Source: Trichoplusia ni (taxonomy: Eukaryota; Arthropoda; Insecta; Lepidoptera; Noctuidae). From it: a stretch of DNA of 64,000 nt. The first letter of the stretch is position 1. Each line of letters opens with the position of its first letter. A program made the position numbers and the translations under genes. Shown here one piece after another: positions 1-12,463 of this stretch. The notes under the pieces were generated by a model that worked only from the letters and a program-made list of their open reading frames with translations, made no database searches and was not told the DNA's origin. The stretch covers positions 9,300,001-9,364,000 of the forward strand of contig NC_039494.1 in assembly GCF_003590095.1 (NCBI RefSeq), given 5' to 3'.

Positions 1-2425
1 GTCATGTCTAAGTATATGTTGTCTTGCAAATTAGGTCAGAGGCGATTTCGATTTTATCTTTAAACTATAAGATGTTATACTTATTAATATGACAATAGTA
101 GGACATCATTAAAAAGGTGATCAATTTTTTTGGTTAGAATTATGACAGCTATTTAAGTTATCTTTTTTTAGCACGTCTTTATTATCGTAGTTTCGAAATT
201 TTAATCTGGAATAAATAATAGTAATAATAATTTCTACATTAGAATAGTTATTCTTTTGTAAAAAAGAGAAAAAAATATCAACCACTTTTTTGAGTCATAA
301 CTGACTTATAATAAATAAAACTAAAGACAACAAGGAAAGAGTATTTATATTTGTATTTAAACAGCACTTGCAAAATTAGAACTTCATAGATTTTATCTAA
401 TAAAAGTCATAGATGGAGTCGACATAACAAGATTATGTATAATATCGAATTTCGACAAAAGTCCAGTTTTCTGAAATATCTGAATGAAACATCTGATTAA
501 ATAACCTAGAAAATTGCATAGAAAGACAACACAATGATTCACCAAATTTAAAAATAGAATGTTTAAAAATAATGACAGAATAGAAAATCTTTACTCACCA
601 GGCTATGAGTGTCACCAACAAAATACTATTCACGCACAAAATTCACGTAATTCCTAACTCCCACTAATAAAATATAGTCAAAAACACCTTTATTTAATAT
701 AATAACTACTTATTTATATACAAAATAGTGTTATTTTCTTAATTTTGATGGTTCCAGTCCTTCGGAACGGTTCACACCCCAATCGTAAGGGATGTTGTTC
801 TCACAGAATAAGAAATGTATGGAGTCGTTATTATGTTGTATAAATATTTTTATGACATTGTTAAAGATAGGGGTGGATATTATTTAGGTTTGTTGTTTCC
901 TTTGATTTTACTTATCATATTCAGGTATCATGAAAACTTTCTGGAAACATTAATTATGTATGCGTTTACATCATTCATTGCGATACATATTGTGTTACGG
1001 AAAGTATTAGTTACTCTTCCACTTTTCAGCATATATTTGATACAGTTTACTGTTTTACTATTTTAGAAAGTTGTTTTGCTCTCTTTCATGTCGTCGAATG
1101 TATATAATGTTTTAATTACATGCTATTATCAAACACTTTGTTACACAATGATTTGAATAATGTAGTTTAATAAGCGCAATGATATTATTTCATTTTAAAG
1201 ACAACCACCTCAGTTGTTCCAAAAATTTCAAATCTCTATGTACTCAAAAATTCAAAACCAACACACATTAATAATTAATAAGTATACACAACACGTCTCC
1301 ATACGTTTCCTTGTGCAGCAGGCTCCGTTACGTAGCTCAGTGCGCTTGCGCGAACTTTAGTACCCCATAATACAGTCTGGGCCTTTTGGCGCCTCTGGTT
1401 ACAACGTAGTACGTCATTCTACCGCTAGAGGCGTTGGTGTAGTAAAAAGTTTGGTTGCGTACTTTTAATTTAATTTGTGTCGTGCCTCTTTTGTTATTTT
1501 TGCGGGTCTTTTGATATTATGTGGATATTTCATATTAGGAATGAGCTGTATGTTAGTTAACGTAAAAAGGATTTGAGTAATGCCCATTTATAAGCAACTA
1601 TTAGGGAGTATTTGACATGTTTTAATTCAATGAAAGTTATGGCTAAAGCGTATCAATTAACTATAAGAAAAAAAATATTACTAGTAAAAGTGTACCTAAT
1701 ATTATATTTAGGTACTATCAAACATTTAAAACTACTTTTTACATTCCTCTTTGGATAATAAGTTCTTAATTAAAACGAAAATAAGAAACAGCTGAATTTC
1801 CAAGCTTGATATATTACATTGCGTAAAATGTTCATGAAAATACTAGACGGAATAATGTCTTTCTTTCTCATATTTTATTCAAAAGGTTTCTGTTAACACA
1901 TATTTATAATAAAGAACTATAATAAAACAGGTTTTTTATTTCTATTATTGCTCCACAAAACATAAAAGCACATTGTAAGTTTCATCAAATAAATACAAAC
2001 GAAACATAAATAAAATTAACCACGACCTAAATATTAACTCATTTCACTCATAAAATCTAAACTGTGAACAGAAATACGGCCCTAAGAAATAAACCTTTCG
2101 TTCGCCATTGATCTGAATAGATTTATCGTCAATACAAAATCATCTTTAAAAATGTAACATGGCCATAAAATATAAAGAAAAAAAAACGAACGACTCAAAA
2201 AGCCGCATTAAAAATCGATTCGAAACTCGAAAACGAGATACAAATATAAAAATGTCGCCGAGCTTTCGTCGCTACAAATTTAAAAGGAATATATTGCCGG
2301 CATCAATTTCAATCTAAACACTAATAAATTGGCATCTCTCAGCGAAGTAAGAGCCACTGTGCTAGACAGTTTATTAATAGCGAGCATATTTTGTAAATCT
2401 CTGGCTGTGATCAACCCTCGGCTGA
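1..2425. other. 5' flank of nautilus, no gene seen
   Basis: AT-rich sequence with scattered short open frames but no frame with codon structure, splice sites or recognisable domains. The open frame at 815-1066 (plus) is hydrophobic and AT-driven and is not supported as a gene. The stretch 1310-1480 is more GC-rich than its surroundings but shows no coding signal. It may hold regulatory DNA of the downstream bHLH gene. Confidence 0.5.
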
Positions 2426-2433
2426 ATTCAGTG
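2426..2433 (+). promoter_or_regulatory. Possible initiator of nautilus
   Basis: A TCAGT-type insect initiator (2428-2432) begins a locally GC-richer stretch (2425-2530) lying about 390 bases upstream of the nautilus ATG. No convincing TATA box or downstream promoter element was found, so this is only a candidate transcription start. Confidence 0.2.
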
Positions 2434-2815
2434 TGTGCGGTGTCGCGGTGCGCGCCACCCGAAAAAAACATAGTGTCAAAGTTATCTGTCACGTTTTGGC
2501 GCGCAATTCGAGTTCGTGATTTCTGTTTTTTGTGGTTTAGATATAGTGTGTGCTAGATTTTGTGATGAAAATGTGAAAATTGATATGATGATAGTTAATT
2601 GTTATTATCATACTAGATAACTTCATAATAATTAATCATCGATATTGCTCAAATACAAAGACAGTAATAAGTTTTAAGAATACATAATAACTTAAATATT
2701 AAGTTAACATAAATGACTGAAACATTACAAATAGTTCCTAAAATAATCTTCCTAAACCGAAAACCCCAGCCAAAGACTAGAAATTATACTTCTTAAAAGT
2801 TCCTAAACCATAAAA

Positions 2816-3094
2816 ATGAGTTACAACTCAATTTACGATAGCTACAACAACAATAACTACAAAGAATTCGACTTTCACAAAGAAGAAAAAGATTTGAGCG
2901 ACCAGTGTTGCCAGGTGAAAAATGAGAATAAAAACGGGGAAATTTTAGAAGATAAAGAGGAAAGTCATGTTCAGCATGTATTGGGACCAAGTAGAAGATG
3001 TTTGGCTTGGGCCTGTAAAGCTTGCAAGCGAAAAACGGCGGCAGTTGACCGGCGGAAAGCGGCAACACTGCGGGAGCGACGGCGGTTAAGAAAA
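2816..3094 (+). CDS. nau: nautilus coding exon 1
   Basis: Residues 1-93. The first 55 are Asn/Glu/Lys-rich and probably disordered; then CLAWACKACKRK at about residues 62-73 and the basic region. The donor aaa|gtaggt cuts the bHLH just before the Val-Asn that opens helix 1 in the MyoD family. Confidence 0.9.
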
Positions 3095-6000
3095 GTAGGT
3101 TGTAATATTGATTCTACAAGTTTATGGCACAGATATCTAAGTTCTAAGACCTAAGTGTATTGGATACGCGTTATTCACGATTGCTTCGAAACTTTTATTT
3201 CTGAAGTTTCTCGATTTGTGTATAAGTTTCAGTTAGTTTTAACTAGATTTATCTAGGCTGAACAGAAGTTTGTTTTCGTATTTTTGTAATACTATTTTGT
3301 GGGTTTGCTTTTAGAATGTATTTTCACATTTTATCTACTTACTCGATGAAACCTCCTTAAAATTATTTTAATTATACTGAATCATCATTCAGTGAAGAAT
3401 ATGAAATGTAGAGTCCATTACTTACTAGAGGGTAAAGTTACTTTTAAACCATTTTCAGAAGGTTTACGTTAATCATCAACTATACTATTATTAAAATGAT
3501 GGAACGGTTCACGCATCAGCTCATGATTAAGGACTCCGGTTGGTTCCGAAATTAGTCGGGCGATCCCGATAAATACGCGTGAGTAAACCGTTACAACATT
3601 TTAATAATGAATCAATCTCATGGTAGTTATTATAAAAATATATTATGCTAATATAATAAAGCTGAAAAGTTTCTTTGAACGCTATAATCTCAGGAACGAC
3701 TTGACCGATTTCAAGGCGTCTTTCAATGTTTTCAACTGTCAATTTTAAAGAAGATCTAAAACGCAGTTTTTTAGAAGCGTTATTTCGGCTGCATGCTATT
3801 TCATTTGTTTGCTTCAAACTCCTATTGAGACCATTTGTTTTGCGACGTCATATAAAAGAAACAGAAGACCTTTTAAAGTGTGGAAGAGAGATGCGCTCTA
3901 CGAGTAGTTGCCGTCATGCTTCCACTACAACAATAATATTATTAAAACCATACGATTGGCTCTCTGGAATTATATGCTGGCTTGCAAAAAAACACATTAT
4001 TTCTAAAACAGGAACCGAATTGTCAATGAAATCCAAATACAATAATTAGATTTAAAAATTAAAAAAAAAACAGGTTTTTAAATGTCCTAAAAATAAAAAC
4101 TCGATGTAGAATAAGAAGTCACTTCATCCCATTTTTATCCAAAATCACTCCAGCCGTTTTTATAATTGTAAATTGCACTGTCATCGGGTTTGAAGCTACC
4201 CTGAAAATTTCAGCCGGCTAGCTTATCGGGAAGTGCCTTAAAACTGAGTTAAAACGACAAACAAACATACAAACAAGAAAGTGAGTTTATAAAAAAACGT
4301 GGGAAAATACTTATACGCATTCAATATTTTTTGGAAATCTGTCTGATGGACTAAATTACCCTATTTAGCCTAGCTTTACGAACTAAGCTACCGACGGGTA
4401 CCGAGTTCCTCATAACTAATTACCAATACAGCCAAACCCTGACCACTAAGCCTAAAGGAGTGACAATATTTATAAACTCCATCTTAATCCGTGTTCCAGG
4501 ACATTTGTCGTGTATCCGTGATCCGATAATCCGAGAAACGTGATTTACAGACAAACCCGCGTCATTTATTTATATTACTTTAGAGAAAACTGTCGCCTAA
4601 GATTAAAGAGTTAATTTTGAATCTGGTTATTGCTTTCGTGTGTATTTGTGGGATTTCGTAAAAGTCTTGCGGGTGTGTGTATGGATTTGAATGCTCGAGG
4701 TGCAGGTTCGATCCCAATGCGAACAAGAACTAAAGTGAGTTTAAAAAAATGTGTTTTCATAATTATTCTAAAACACTTCTGACAGACGGTGAAGGATTAC
4801 TTCGTTAGGAGAGCTGGATTACAAATATAGATATCTGAAATCGCCGACTTACAACGAGCTAACGTGGAAACCAATGAACAAATCTTCCTTATATGGGAGG
4901 AGGCCCTTGCCCAACAGTGGGATATCTATAGGCTGGTGTGTATCATATTATTTGTATAAGTAAGTACATAACTACCAGTTCGGTATTCAAAATTCGCCAA
5001 AACGAACAACATATTTATTTATAACCTAATTTAAAAATATACTTCCACCATTTAAATTCTACATCTCTAAAACTAAATCTGACATATTCTAAAAGCGTTA
5101 AAATGTTCATTAAATCTCCTGTAAAGTGCTATCGCTCCCCTGAGGACACGCACGTCGTGAGTGTCACGACATATTAGGCGCGCGGGATGCGCAAGCGCAT
5201 GTGTTAAATCACCCTTTTAATATAGGCGCGAGTTTTAAGTATTAATTAGTTGTAATTGTTTTCAAGAGGTTTGTGAAATGTCACTGGGATCTAGCTCTTT
5301 TGGCTTTAAGTTCAAATGTTTATTTTATCAGTTTAGTTAGAAATTATTTTAGATAAACAATTTAATCTGCAAATAGGCACAAAAAATAGTAATCATAGTA
5401 CATTTCGTGAGAATGGTTCATATTTAAACGAAACTAGTCGGAATTGCCCGACTAGTTTCTTACGTACGTACGGTCTTTTCCCATGTTGGCTATTTGATAG
5501 GTCCTAGTTTTTATTTCTTACATAAATTATAGTATTGAAGCAATACTTTACAAAACTTTAAAAGAGTTACTAATAGAGTTTTTCGCCTATTCCTAATGTA
5601 AAGTTTTAAAAGTGCCAGATAAACTTTCTATATCATCATTCTAGCCTTTTCCGAAATGTGTTGGTCGGCTATCAGTGTAACCGGATTCAGCTAAGTACCA
5701 GTGTTATACAAGGAGCGGGCAGGAGCTACCTAGGCAACACGATACCCGTTAGATGACTGTTGTCAGACTTTCTAACTTTTGACTACGACTTTTCTAACTT
5801 TTAACGACTGTTAAAGATGAATAACAGCCGGGATCCACTGTTTAACGTACGTTACTTACACAAATAATTAAAAAATAAAACAAGTACCTAAGAACATAGT
5901 AATTATTGTTCACCTCACTACTCGTAACTTGATGACTGAATCAGAGCACCGCATATGTTAGATGCAAAGGGCAATAAAATCTCAAATTTATATCTGTCCG

Positions 6001-9000
6001 TCTCGTTAAAATCCTAAGAAACAGTTCATAATTATGTTTAGAGTTTATGACAAATCGTCCTTTTGTTTTTTATTAAAATGTTAACCGTCCCGTTGCAAAT
6101 AGAGTTTTCTTTTACACGACTTCCGCACTACCGCGGGTTGTGAACCTGCAAACATTGCGCACAGTGGGTTTGACGCAGAGACCTCAACCACTCGGCTATC
6201 CGTGTAGTTGTATTATTCCTTCTGGTTTTTGCGGATCTTGGTCGGTTTTAAAATCAAGAATCTATTGTTATTTTATTAAAGCTAAGTTCTTCTTAAGTAT
6301 GGTTAACATATTAATAAATGAAATGAAATCAAATAAAACTTTACAAAGCAAACTAAACTGTCCCATTTTCAAATTATTTCTTCTTTTTTTACGCAAAACT
6401 CACTGAATGCATTTAGACAAAACTTAGTACACAGATAGTTTATAACCAGGATTAGCACATGGCATAGTTTTTACCCTGATTTGATGCTCCCGTGGGAACA
6501 TTTTCACTTAATAGCGAGCAGGCCCGCGGGCGTCAGCTAGTTTTACATATTTTAAATTTGTTTAAAAGAGAGTCAATAAATTTCAGGTTCGACCGTCACT
6601 TGTCAGAATTTTGAAACTGAGTAATTATGACCCACAAACAACGATCATTTGCAATTAGATCGCAGTAAACTGAATTAACATTAAAAATTCTAAATGTGTA
6701 TAATTTATTTGTGTTCGCCAGCTATTAGTGAAACTGTCTTGACACAAAATAAAGTCGTTGCGAATTAGCTCTAAAGCTGGGTTCAGACTAAATCTAAAGA
6801 TCCGAGTTCATAAGGACGTATTTCTCTACTAGGCCCGATTTTTCAATTGTCAGATAACTTTTATCTGAGGAATAAATATGGCCGTTTGACATATTTTCTA
6901 TACAAAAGCTGTCAAAACGTCAAATTTATCATCGAATAAAAGTTATCTGGCGATTGAAAAATCGGCCCTAAGAGGTAAGATTTGTGAGTTTGTGACATTG
7001 TCGGGGGTACTTTGCTGAACCGATTTTGGTAATTATTTAACAGATAGAACGCCACGTTATTAGTGTATGTTTTAGGCTACATATTGATCAAAGCATACCG
7101 CTCAAATATTGGATCAGCTAAGGTTGTTCGATACCGTACACAAACATTTGTCACGACTGCTTTTTCTGTCTGTCTGTCTTTGTGCATGTGTGTCTGGGTG
7201 ACTTGAATGGTTGTGAAACCTGCCGTGACACAAAGATTAAATTCCTCACTTCCGGAGTAGTACTTTTTAAAAAGCTCTAAAGACCACCACCACATTTGAA
7301 ATTTTGCACAAACACACACATAAATTAAAACGCAATAAATAAAAACAGTTTATCAAAACTTTATAGCATCAATATTCCTGCTAACTGTCGCGTGTTTGAA
7401 CAAGGTTTTAACCTAAATTTAGATCGAGAGCCCGATAAAGCCGAAGATATACGAGTTACATCTTAATTTCACATAAAAACGAATTTAGTACGTCGCTCAA
7501 ACACGCCACGATTTATTTTTAAATTTAAGACTTCGTAACGTTTTGTAACTACCTTTAAATATTATGATAGTGTTGCCATAAATCTGTCAAAATGGCTGAC
7601 GAAGTGACATTTCGAATTTTAAGTGTTTTAACTTATTATACTTGTATTTTATAGCGATATCATAAAAATGATATTAAATGTTATATGTTGTATTATTGTA
7701 ATATATTTGAAAATATTGGTAAGATAGGTATTTTTCTATTTTTTTTTTCGTTTGGATATAGGTATATAACATTGGCAAAGCGGCGTATAAATGCTAAACG
7801 GGATAGGATATTGTGAAATGATTTGGCATTTGCCCAAAAGTGGGACACAAAAAAAAGTGGGACTTAATTTATTAGCGTTTTAAAGTAATAAATTAAAAAC
7901 TTTTGTTCCTCAATACTCTTAATTTTCATTTACAAGAAACAAAAAACACATAGTAAAAAAAAAACTAAAGTTTTAACAATAAAAATTGTTCCTATGGCCG
8001 CAAAACGAAAATGAATAGACAAATAAATCATTATAAACAAACAGAATTAGCCCAAAGGCACATTTATTTCGAACCCCAGCTCATTAGCGATGGCCCATTG
8101 AATACCACTGAGCCGGTAGGAAAAAACATAAAAGTATGCAAGAAAAGGGTTATTTTGTTGAAACGAAACGACAAATTATTTTATTATCTGTTTTTGAAGA
8201 TAAATTAGGATGGAAATAGATTTTGAGGGGTATGGCGGACTGGTTTAAGATGGCTTGTAGGTGCTCAGTATAGCGGGTCCTAATCAGATTCATGATTGTT
8301 ACTACACGTTTTTTTCTTCGGCCTAGCCTTTTCCCAACTATGTTGGGGTCGGCTTCTAGACTACGACTTCTAGGTAACTGGGCTGAAGAGGTCCAGCCTT
8401 TGAAGCTCTATATGTGGCCAATAATGAATAAAACAGTGTTGGAAAACTGATATTAAAACTCGGTAGAAGCATATGTCCAGAAGTAAACCATGCTGAGTTA
8501 ATTTATTGATTGATACTGAATCCTAACTTACGCTACGTTTTTTAATCCCTATCCTTTTGACATCTTAAAGAGCATGATCATCATCATCATCGGTCCATAT
8601 TCGTCCACTGCTGGACATAGGCCTTCCCAATAGCACTCCAGCGAGATCTATCATCAGCTGCTCGAAGGGCATCGGCACCCTAAAACTGATTTACGTTGTA
8701 TTAGTTAGACCATTCTTTTATTATAACAATATCTTTTTGAGGTGGATTCATAAAGATTTATTTAATAAATAGCCTGCCGGATAGACCACGGAGCCTTGGG
8801 GATCGGTTTGTAACCTTGCCTTTGGAAAGTAAATATGGACTGCAGCGCTCAATTTGTTAGTGTCTATTTTCCCACGTTTTTATACATTAACTTTCTTGTT
8901 TGTAGGTATGTATGTTTTTTTGTCGTTTCGGTTGGATTGCAACTCAATTTTGAGGCACTTCCCGATAAGCGAGCAGGCAAAATTTTCGGGGTGGCTTCAA

Positions 9001-9272
9001 ACCTGATGAAAATGCAATTTACAACTATAAAAACGGCTGGACCGATTTTGATACAAATTCGTGGCATTAAAAACTTGGGTATTTAGATTTTTAAAATATA
9101 TTTTAGTACCTATTTTATAGTTACGTTTTAACTCCACCAGGTCAACGCTGCCTTTGAAGAGTTGAGGATCAGAGCGCGCGCCGGCAGCGGGCGACTGCCC
9201 AAGTTGGAGATACTGAGAGCAGCCATACAGCATATAGAACGACTTCAGGCCGCGTTGAGAGCGGCTGCCGTG
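2816..9272 (+). CDS. nau: Nautilus / MyoD-family myogenic bHLH transcription factor (two coding exons seen; 3' end unresolved)
   Basis: Nuclear bHLH activator of the MyoD family, expected to bind E-boxes (CANNTG) as a dimer with Daughterless/E-proteins during muscle specification. Exon 1 (2816-3094, 93 codons) carries the myogenic Cys/His-rich motif CLAWACKACKRK and the basic region DRRKAATLRERRRLRK, including the Ala-Thr pair diagnostic of myogenic factors. Exon 2 (9141-9272, 44 codons) continues in phase 0 with VNAAFEELRIRA, a short loop, and helix 2 LPKLEILRAAIQHIERLQ. The splice is gtaggt at 3095 and ccaccag before 9141. The ATG is supported by an in-frame TAA at 2804-2806. Exon 2 ends at a strong donor (gtgagt at 9273); if unspliced the frame would stop at 9291-9293. 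The N-terminal part is shorter than I recall for fly nautilus. Identity rests on the two motifs; the C-terminus is not established. Confidence 0.9.
3490..3608 (-). mobile_element. TTAA-flanked MITE, copy 1
   Basis: Ends match the family core (gagtaaaccgttacaacatttt on one side, aacggttcac on the other) and TTAA lies at both ends. The TTAA target is typical of piggyBac-type transposition. Confidence 0.7.
4070..4318 (-). mobile_element. Inverted-end MITE family D, copy 1
   Basis: Dispersed element whose ends contain cccacgttttt / aaaaacgtggg, with the core cccgataagctagc and caaacccgatgacaatg (here reversed). Confidence 0.6.
4781..4935 (+). mobile_element. LINE 3' end fragment
   Basis: Ends tgggaggaggcccttgccca acagtgggat, the coding tail seen at the C-terminus of lepidopteran non-LTR reverse transcriptases. 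Confidence 0.4.
5640..5850 (-). mobile_element. 5S-type SINE, 3' fragment copy 5
   Basis: Degraded 3' half: tctagccttttccgaaatgt, gattcagctaagtaccagtg, gacgactgttaaagatg-like end. Confidence 0.55.
6125..6212 (-). mobile_element. tRNA-headed SINE, head fragment
   Basis: Reverse head with tgggtttgacgcagagacct and aaccactcggctatccgtgt. Confidence 0.45.
6832..6968. mobile_element. Hairpin MITE family C, copy 1
   Basis: 137 bases with long inverted ends (cgatttttcaattgtcagat / atctggcgattgaaaaatcg) and TA flanks. Almost the whole element could fold on itself. Confidence 0.75.
7160..7245 (+). mobile_element. tRNA-headed SINE, tail fragment
   Basis: Plus-strand tail: tctttgtgcatgtgtgtctg ... acacaaagattaaattcctc. 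A similar tail is at 52845-52905. Confidence 0.4.
8321..8405 (-). mobile_element. 5S-type SINE, short 3' fragment copy 6
   Basis: Only the 3' terminal part (ctagccttttcccaactatg ttggggtcgg in two pieces) remains. Confidence 0.5.
8572..8682 (-). mobile_element. LINE 3' end fragment
   Basis: Reverse: a gatgatgatgat tail, then ccactgctggacataggcct, the complement of the same reverse-transcriptase C-terminal motif. Confidence 0.4.
8866..9098 (+). mobile_element. Family D element, copy 2
   Basis: Begins tcccacgtttttatacat and has the cacttcccgataagc and aacggctggaccgattttga cores. It ends about 40 bases before nautilus exon 2. Confidence 0.6.
9141..9272 (+). CDS. nau: nautilus coding exon 2 (helix 1, loop, helix 2)
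   Basis: Phase 0 at both ends, 44 codons. It completes helix 1, the loop (RARAGSGR) and helix 2 (LPKLEILRAAIQHIERLQAA). It is more GC-rich than the flanking intron. A SINE begins about 20 bases beyond the donor. Confidence 0.9.
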
Positions 9273-9289
9273 GTGAGTTGGGTATTATT

Positions 9290-9637
9290 GTAACCGCATA
9301 AGTGAATCAATCACAGGTTAAGCTACGCATGACGCGGTTGGTCCGTAGATGGGTGACCATCTTTGTCATAACGAGTTCCTCCGTGTTTCGGAAGGCATGC
9401 TTTTGGGTCCCGGCTGTTATTCCTACATCTTTGACAATCGTTACAGGTAGTCAGAAGCTTGAAAAGTCTGACAACCAGTCTAACCAAGGGGTATCGTGTT
9501 GCCCAGGTAACTGGGTTGAGGAGGTCACATAGGCAGTCGCTCCTTGTAAAACGCTGGCACTTAGCTCCATCCGGTTAGACTGGAAGCCGACCTTTAATAT
9601 AGTTGGGAAAACACTAGGCCGATTACGACGATGATAT
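9290..9637 (+). mobile_element. 5S rRNA-headed SINE, full-length copy 1
   Basis: Head ggttaagctacgcatgacgc ... cgtagatgggtgaccatct resembles the internal-promoter half of 5S rRNA (gttaagcaacgtcgggc ... cttggatgggtgaccgcc, from general knowledge). A long unrelated body follows, ending ggccgattacgacgatgat. It lies 20 bases after the nautilus exon 2 donor. Confidence 0.7.
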
Positions 9638-9959
9638 AAAAGAATTACAATTTTTCCTTCATTCCTTTATCGTCGATAAATCTCGTAACCATTCAGATCA
9701 TTCGATATGATTTGTCTACCATTCAGTTAATTAAAAAAATCATATAAAACAAATCATTAGTAATATCAAAACAGATTCCTATTTCAACAAATGGTTCTAA
9801 TCTCAAATCTAAATCCGTCACGCGACGCGACTTTGCGATTGCGTCCGTGTCGCACGTCGCAGTCGCAACATGTTAAATTGTAATTTGTATATGTCAGCTG
9901 ATTATTTATACTTTGACGTCTTTTTGTCTGGACGTTGTTTTTAGTTCAAATATTTGTTG

Positions 9960-10270
9960 TCATTGATGAAAGATACGCATTGCATGACAATAAGTAGGTA
10001 TGTTATAAGTTTGATGTCTATCCGTCTGCGGCAATATAGCTCTCGAACGGGTTGAGCGATTTCAATTTAGTTTGTTTTGTACTAAAATAAGTACGTGTTG
10101 CATTTTTTGTTTTTAATCCCCGACGCAAAAAAGTGATTTATAAACTTGACGTGTCTGTCTGTCTGTCTATGGCATCATAGCTCCCAAACAAGTATCTCTA
10201 CATTTACGCGCGTGACTGTTCGAAACAAACTGTAATTTCCATACACCTGCAAACAAAAATACAACATCTG
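9960..10270 (+). repeat. Dispersed repeat with CCGACGCAAAAA, two partial copies
   Basis: Shares atccccgacgcaaaaaagtg and gtctgtctatggcatcatag with copies at about 13120-13340 and 20475-20910. Confidence 0.45.
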
Positions 10271-10851
10271 TGAAAATTTAAATGGTCATCTCGTTTCATG
10301 AGAAAAAAACCTAGAACCAGATAACGACTACCAGTGCCTTATTATACATAAGGCACTTTAGGCCAGTGCCTAGGGGCTCACTATGACCAGGGGCCCACCA
10401 CCAAAGTAGGCATCTAAGAAAGAGCTCGATAAATTTTTCACTGATTTCAAAAATCACTTTAAAAATTACTCTGTTTAGACATCAATGTACATTTACATAT
10501 AAGACTATATCTAAATCTGTTTTCAGGAGTTCGCGACACGGCGTGTCGTGTGTCCGTAGTCTATGTTAAATTGTCATTTATACACGTCCACAGATTATTT
10601 ATCGCTACACGTGCGCACGAGGAATAGACTTCTTAGAAAACGGCTATAGATGGATAATCATTTTAATTGCAGCGAATGTGTGTTTTATTATTTTGTTTTA
10701 TTTCGACGCGGATAATTTTAATTTGCGCGCGCGTCGCTGTGGTTGCGTGCGATTGTTTATCAATAAGTTATTCATTTTTGTGACGTAGACACACAAATAA
10801 ATGCGGTAGTTTTACATGTGTGTTTTACATTTTACTCTTACAACTCTAATA

Positions 10852-11161
10852 GGGATGATGACAATTTTTTTTGCAGTGTCCGTCTTGTAGTTGTTTGTAT
10901 AATAATGAATACGTATTTTTTAATTTGTCCCGCAAACGTAAATTGACCAAATTACATTCAATGAAACTTACGCGTGACGTCACGATTGAGTATAAATTTT
11001 ACTCTATCGTTACGTCACAAGCCCCCTCTCCTAAACTTTAGCAGTTAATCTTTGTCAATTCTAGTTTCTCTGAAAAAGGTAAGAATACGTGTCTCATACT
11101 TTTCAATTATCTAACTTAGGGACTAATGAGATTTTTTATTTTTGTACCCAATCATCATCCC
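10852..11161 (+). mobile_element. TA-flanked MITE family B, copy 1
   Basis: About 310 bases with terminal inverted repeats GGGATGATGA and TCATCATCCC, flanked by TA, as in Tc1/mariner-type insertions. No transposase frame. A second copy lies at 14374-14687. Confidence 0.8.
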
Positions 11162-11295
11162 TATTCTAGTTATAAAAACACTATACTATGTATTACCGAT
11201 ACAAATAACTATTACTAGGATGTTCATGGGACTAAATTACAACTATTTCACTTTATTTAAAGAGAACAGAATGGTTTCATCCAGTCCGAAATTCT

Positions 11296-11530
11296 GAGGT
11301 AGGAAAAAACAAAAAAAATAAATACCACTAATTTAAATACCACTCCATTAAAATTTTATCAAAATCAGTCCAGCCATCTTTATACTTTTAAATTGGGTTG
11401 TCATCAGTTTCGAACCTACCCTGAAAATTTCAGCCTGCTAGCTTATCGGGAAGTGCCTCAAAATTGCGTTGCAAAAATCCAACCGGAACGACAAACAAAC
11501 AAGAAAGTCAGTTTATAAAAACATGGGAAA
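11296..11530 (-). mobile_element. Family D element, copy 3
   Basis: Reverse copy: tcagcctgctagcttatcgg and gtttataaaaacatggga. Confidence 0.6.
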
Positions 11531-11782
11531 AAATTTCAGTCAGGAGGTTTTTTCAAAATTTCTTCATTTTTCAGTTCTGTGTCTGATTCCATTTACATCT
11601 CGCGTAGTCGATCATCACATACTCATGCCCTGTGATACTGCTCACATATTGTTCAGCATTACCGCACTCCTATAACAAGACATGCATACCATTACTAGCT
11701 GTTGCCCGTGCTTATATAGGTATATCAACGAATTTCATCGTAACAAAAACAACTTAGAAATAATTGTTGAGAAAAAAAAAAT

Positions 11783-11987
11783 TTTTTCTCTAGTCCACTG
11801 TGTCCCACAGCTGGGCAAAGGCCTCCCCCAAATCCTTCCACGACTCTCTATTCTGGGCCGCATGGAACCAGCCTGCGCGGTAAGCGACAAGGTCGTATCG
11901 CCACCGCTTCCTAGGTCGCCCACGACGACGCCGTCCATCCGTTGGCTCCCATAGTGTGGTGACTTTGGCCCAATGATCACTTTCCAT
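11783..11987 (-). mobile_element. Non-LTR reverse transcriptase, C-terminal fragment
   Basis: Minus-strand frame with GRRRRGRPRKRWRYDL and AQNRESWKDLGEAFAQLWDT, the standard C-terminal end of lepidopteran endonuclease/reverse transcriptases. Only about 65 residues remain. The end of a related copy (gcccgatgttgaacaaaggg) is at about 46770-46835. Confidence 0.65.
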
Positions 11988-12463
11988 GCGGCTAACATGA
12001 CACGCCCAATCCCATTTTAGCCTTTAGAAAAAATATTACCGAAAATAAATGGTTTTAGTGACTCAACCTGAAAAGACATATGCGACGTCGCAGGTTTTTT
12101 TTAGGCCTTTTAATGATGTACAATATCGTAGTACATAATTTTGATATATCCCGTAGGCCAGCGTTTGCATGATAAGGATAAAAAATAGTAAATACGTATG
12201 ATTTATAACGTATATGTTTCTCTACAAAATGATGAATAAGTTATAAAACTGCATCAAAATCCGTTGTGTAGTTTTAAAGATTTAAGCATTGAAAATGATA
12301 GAAGGGCAAGAGAAAGCGACTTCGTTTTATATTATGTATTGATAAATATATCTGTTTTTATGTGGTTGGAACATGTAAAAATATTCGACAAGCCTTTTTT
12401 AAAACAGATTTAGTGAAGGCTAGTTAGATTTAAATATAATTTTTGTAGTATCTATAGTGAGAC

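Larger units (their letters stand above)
3095..9140 (+). other. nautilus intron 1, repeat-rich
   Basis: A 6 kb intron inside the bHLH codons. It holds a TTAA-flanked MITE (about 3490-3608), an inverted-end MITE (4070-4318), LINE tail debris (4781-4935), SINE pieces (5640-5850, 6125-6212, 7160-7245, 8321-8400), a TA-flanked hairpin MITE (6832-6968), a LINE fragment (8572-8682) and another inverted-end MITE (8866-9098). No further exon was seen. Confidence 0.6.

Noticed and set aside
815..1066. 83-codon hydrophobic open frame on the plus strand
   Set aside because: AT-rich, Leu/Ile/Phe/Tyr-driven composition, no splice sites, domain or neighbour support; expected by chance in such DNA.
9310..9370. 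5S rRNA gene
   Set aside because: Only about 45 bases resemble 5S rRNA and the rest is a repeated SINE body; the termini of 5S rRNA are absent.
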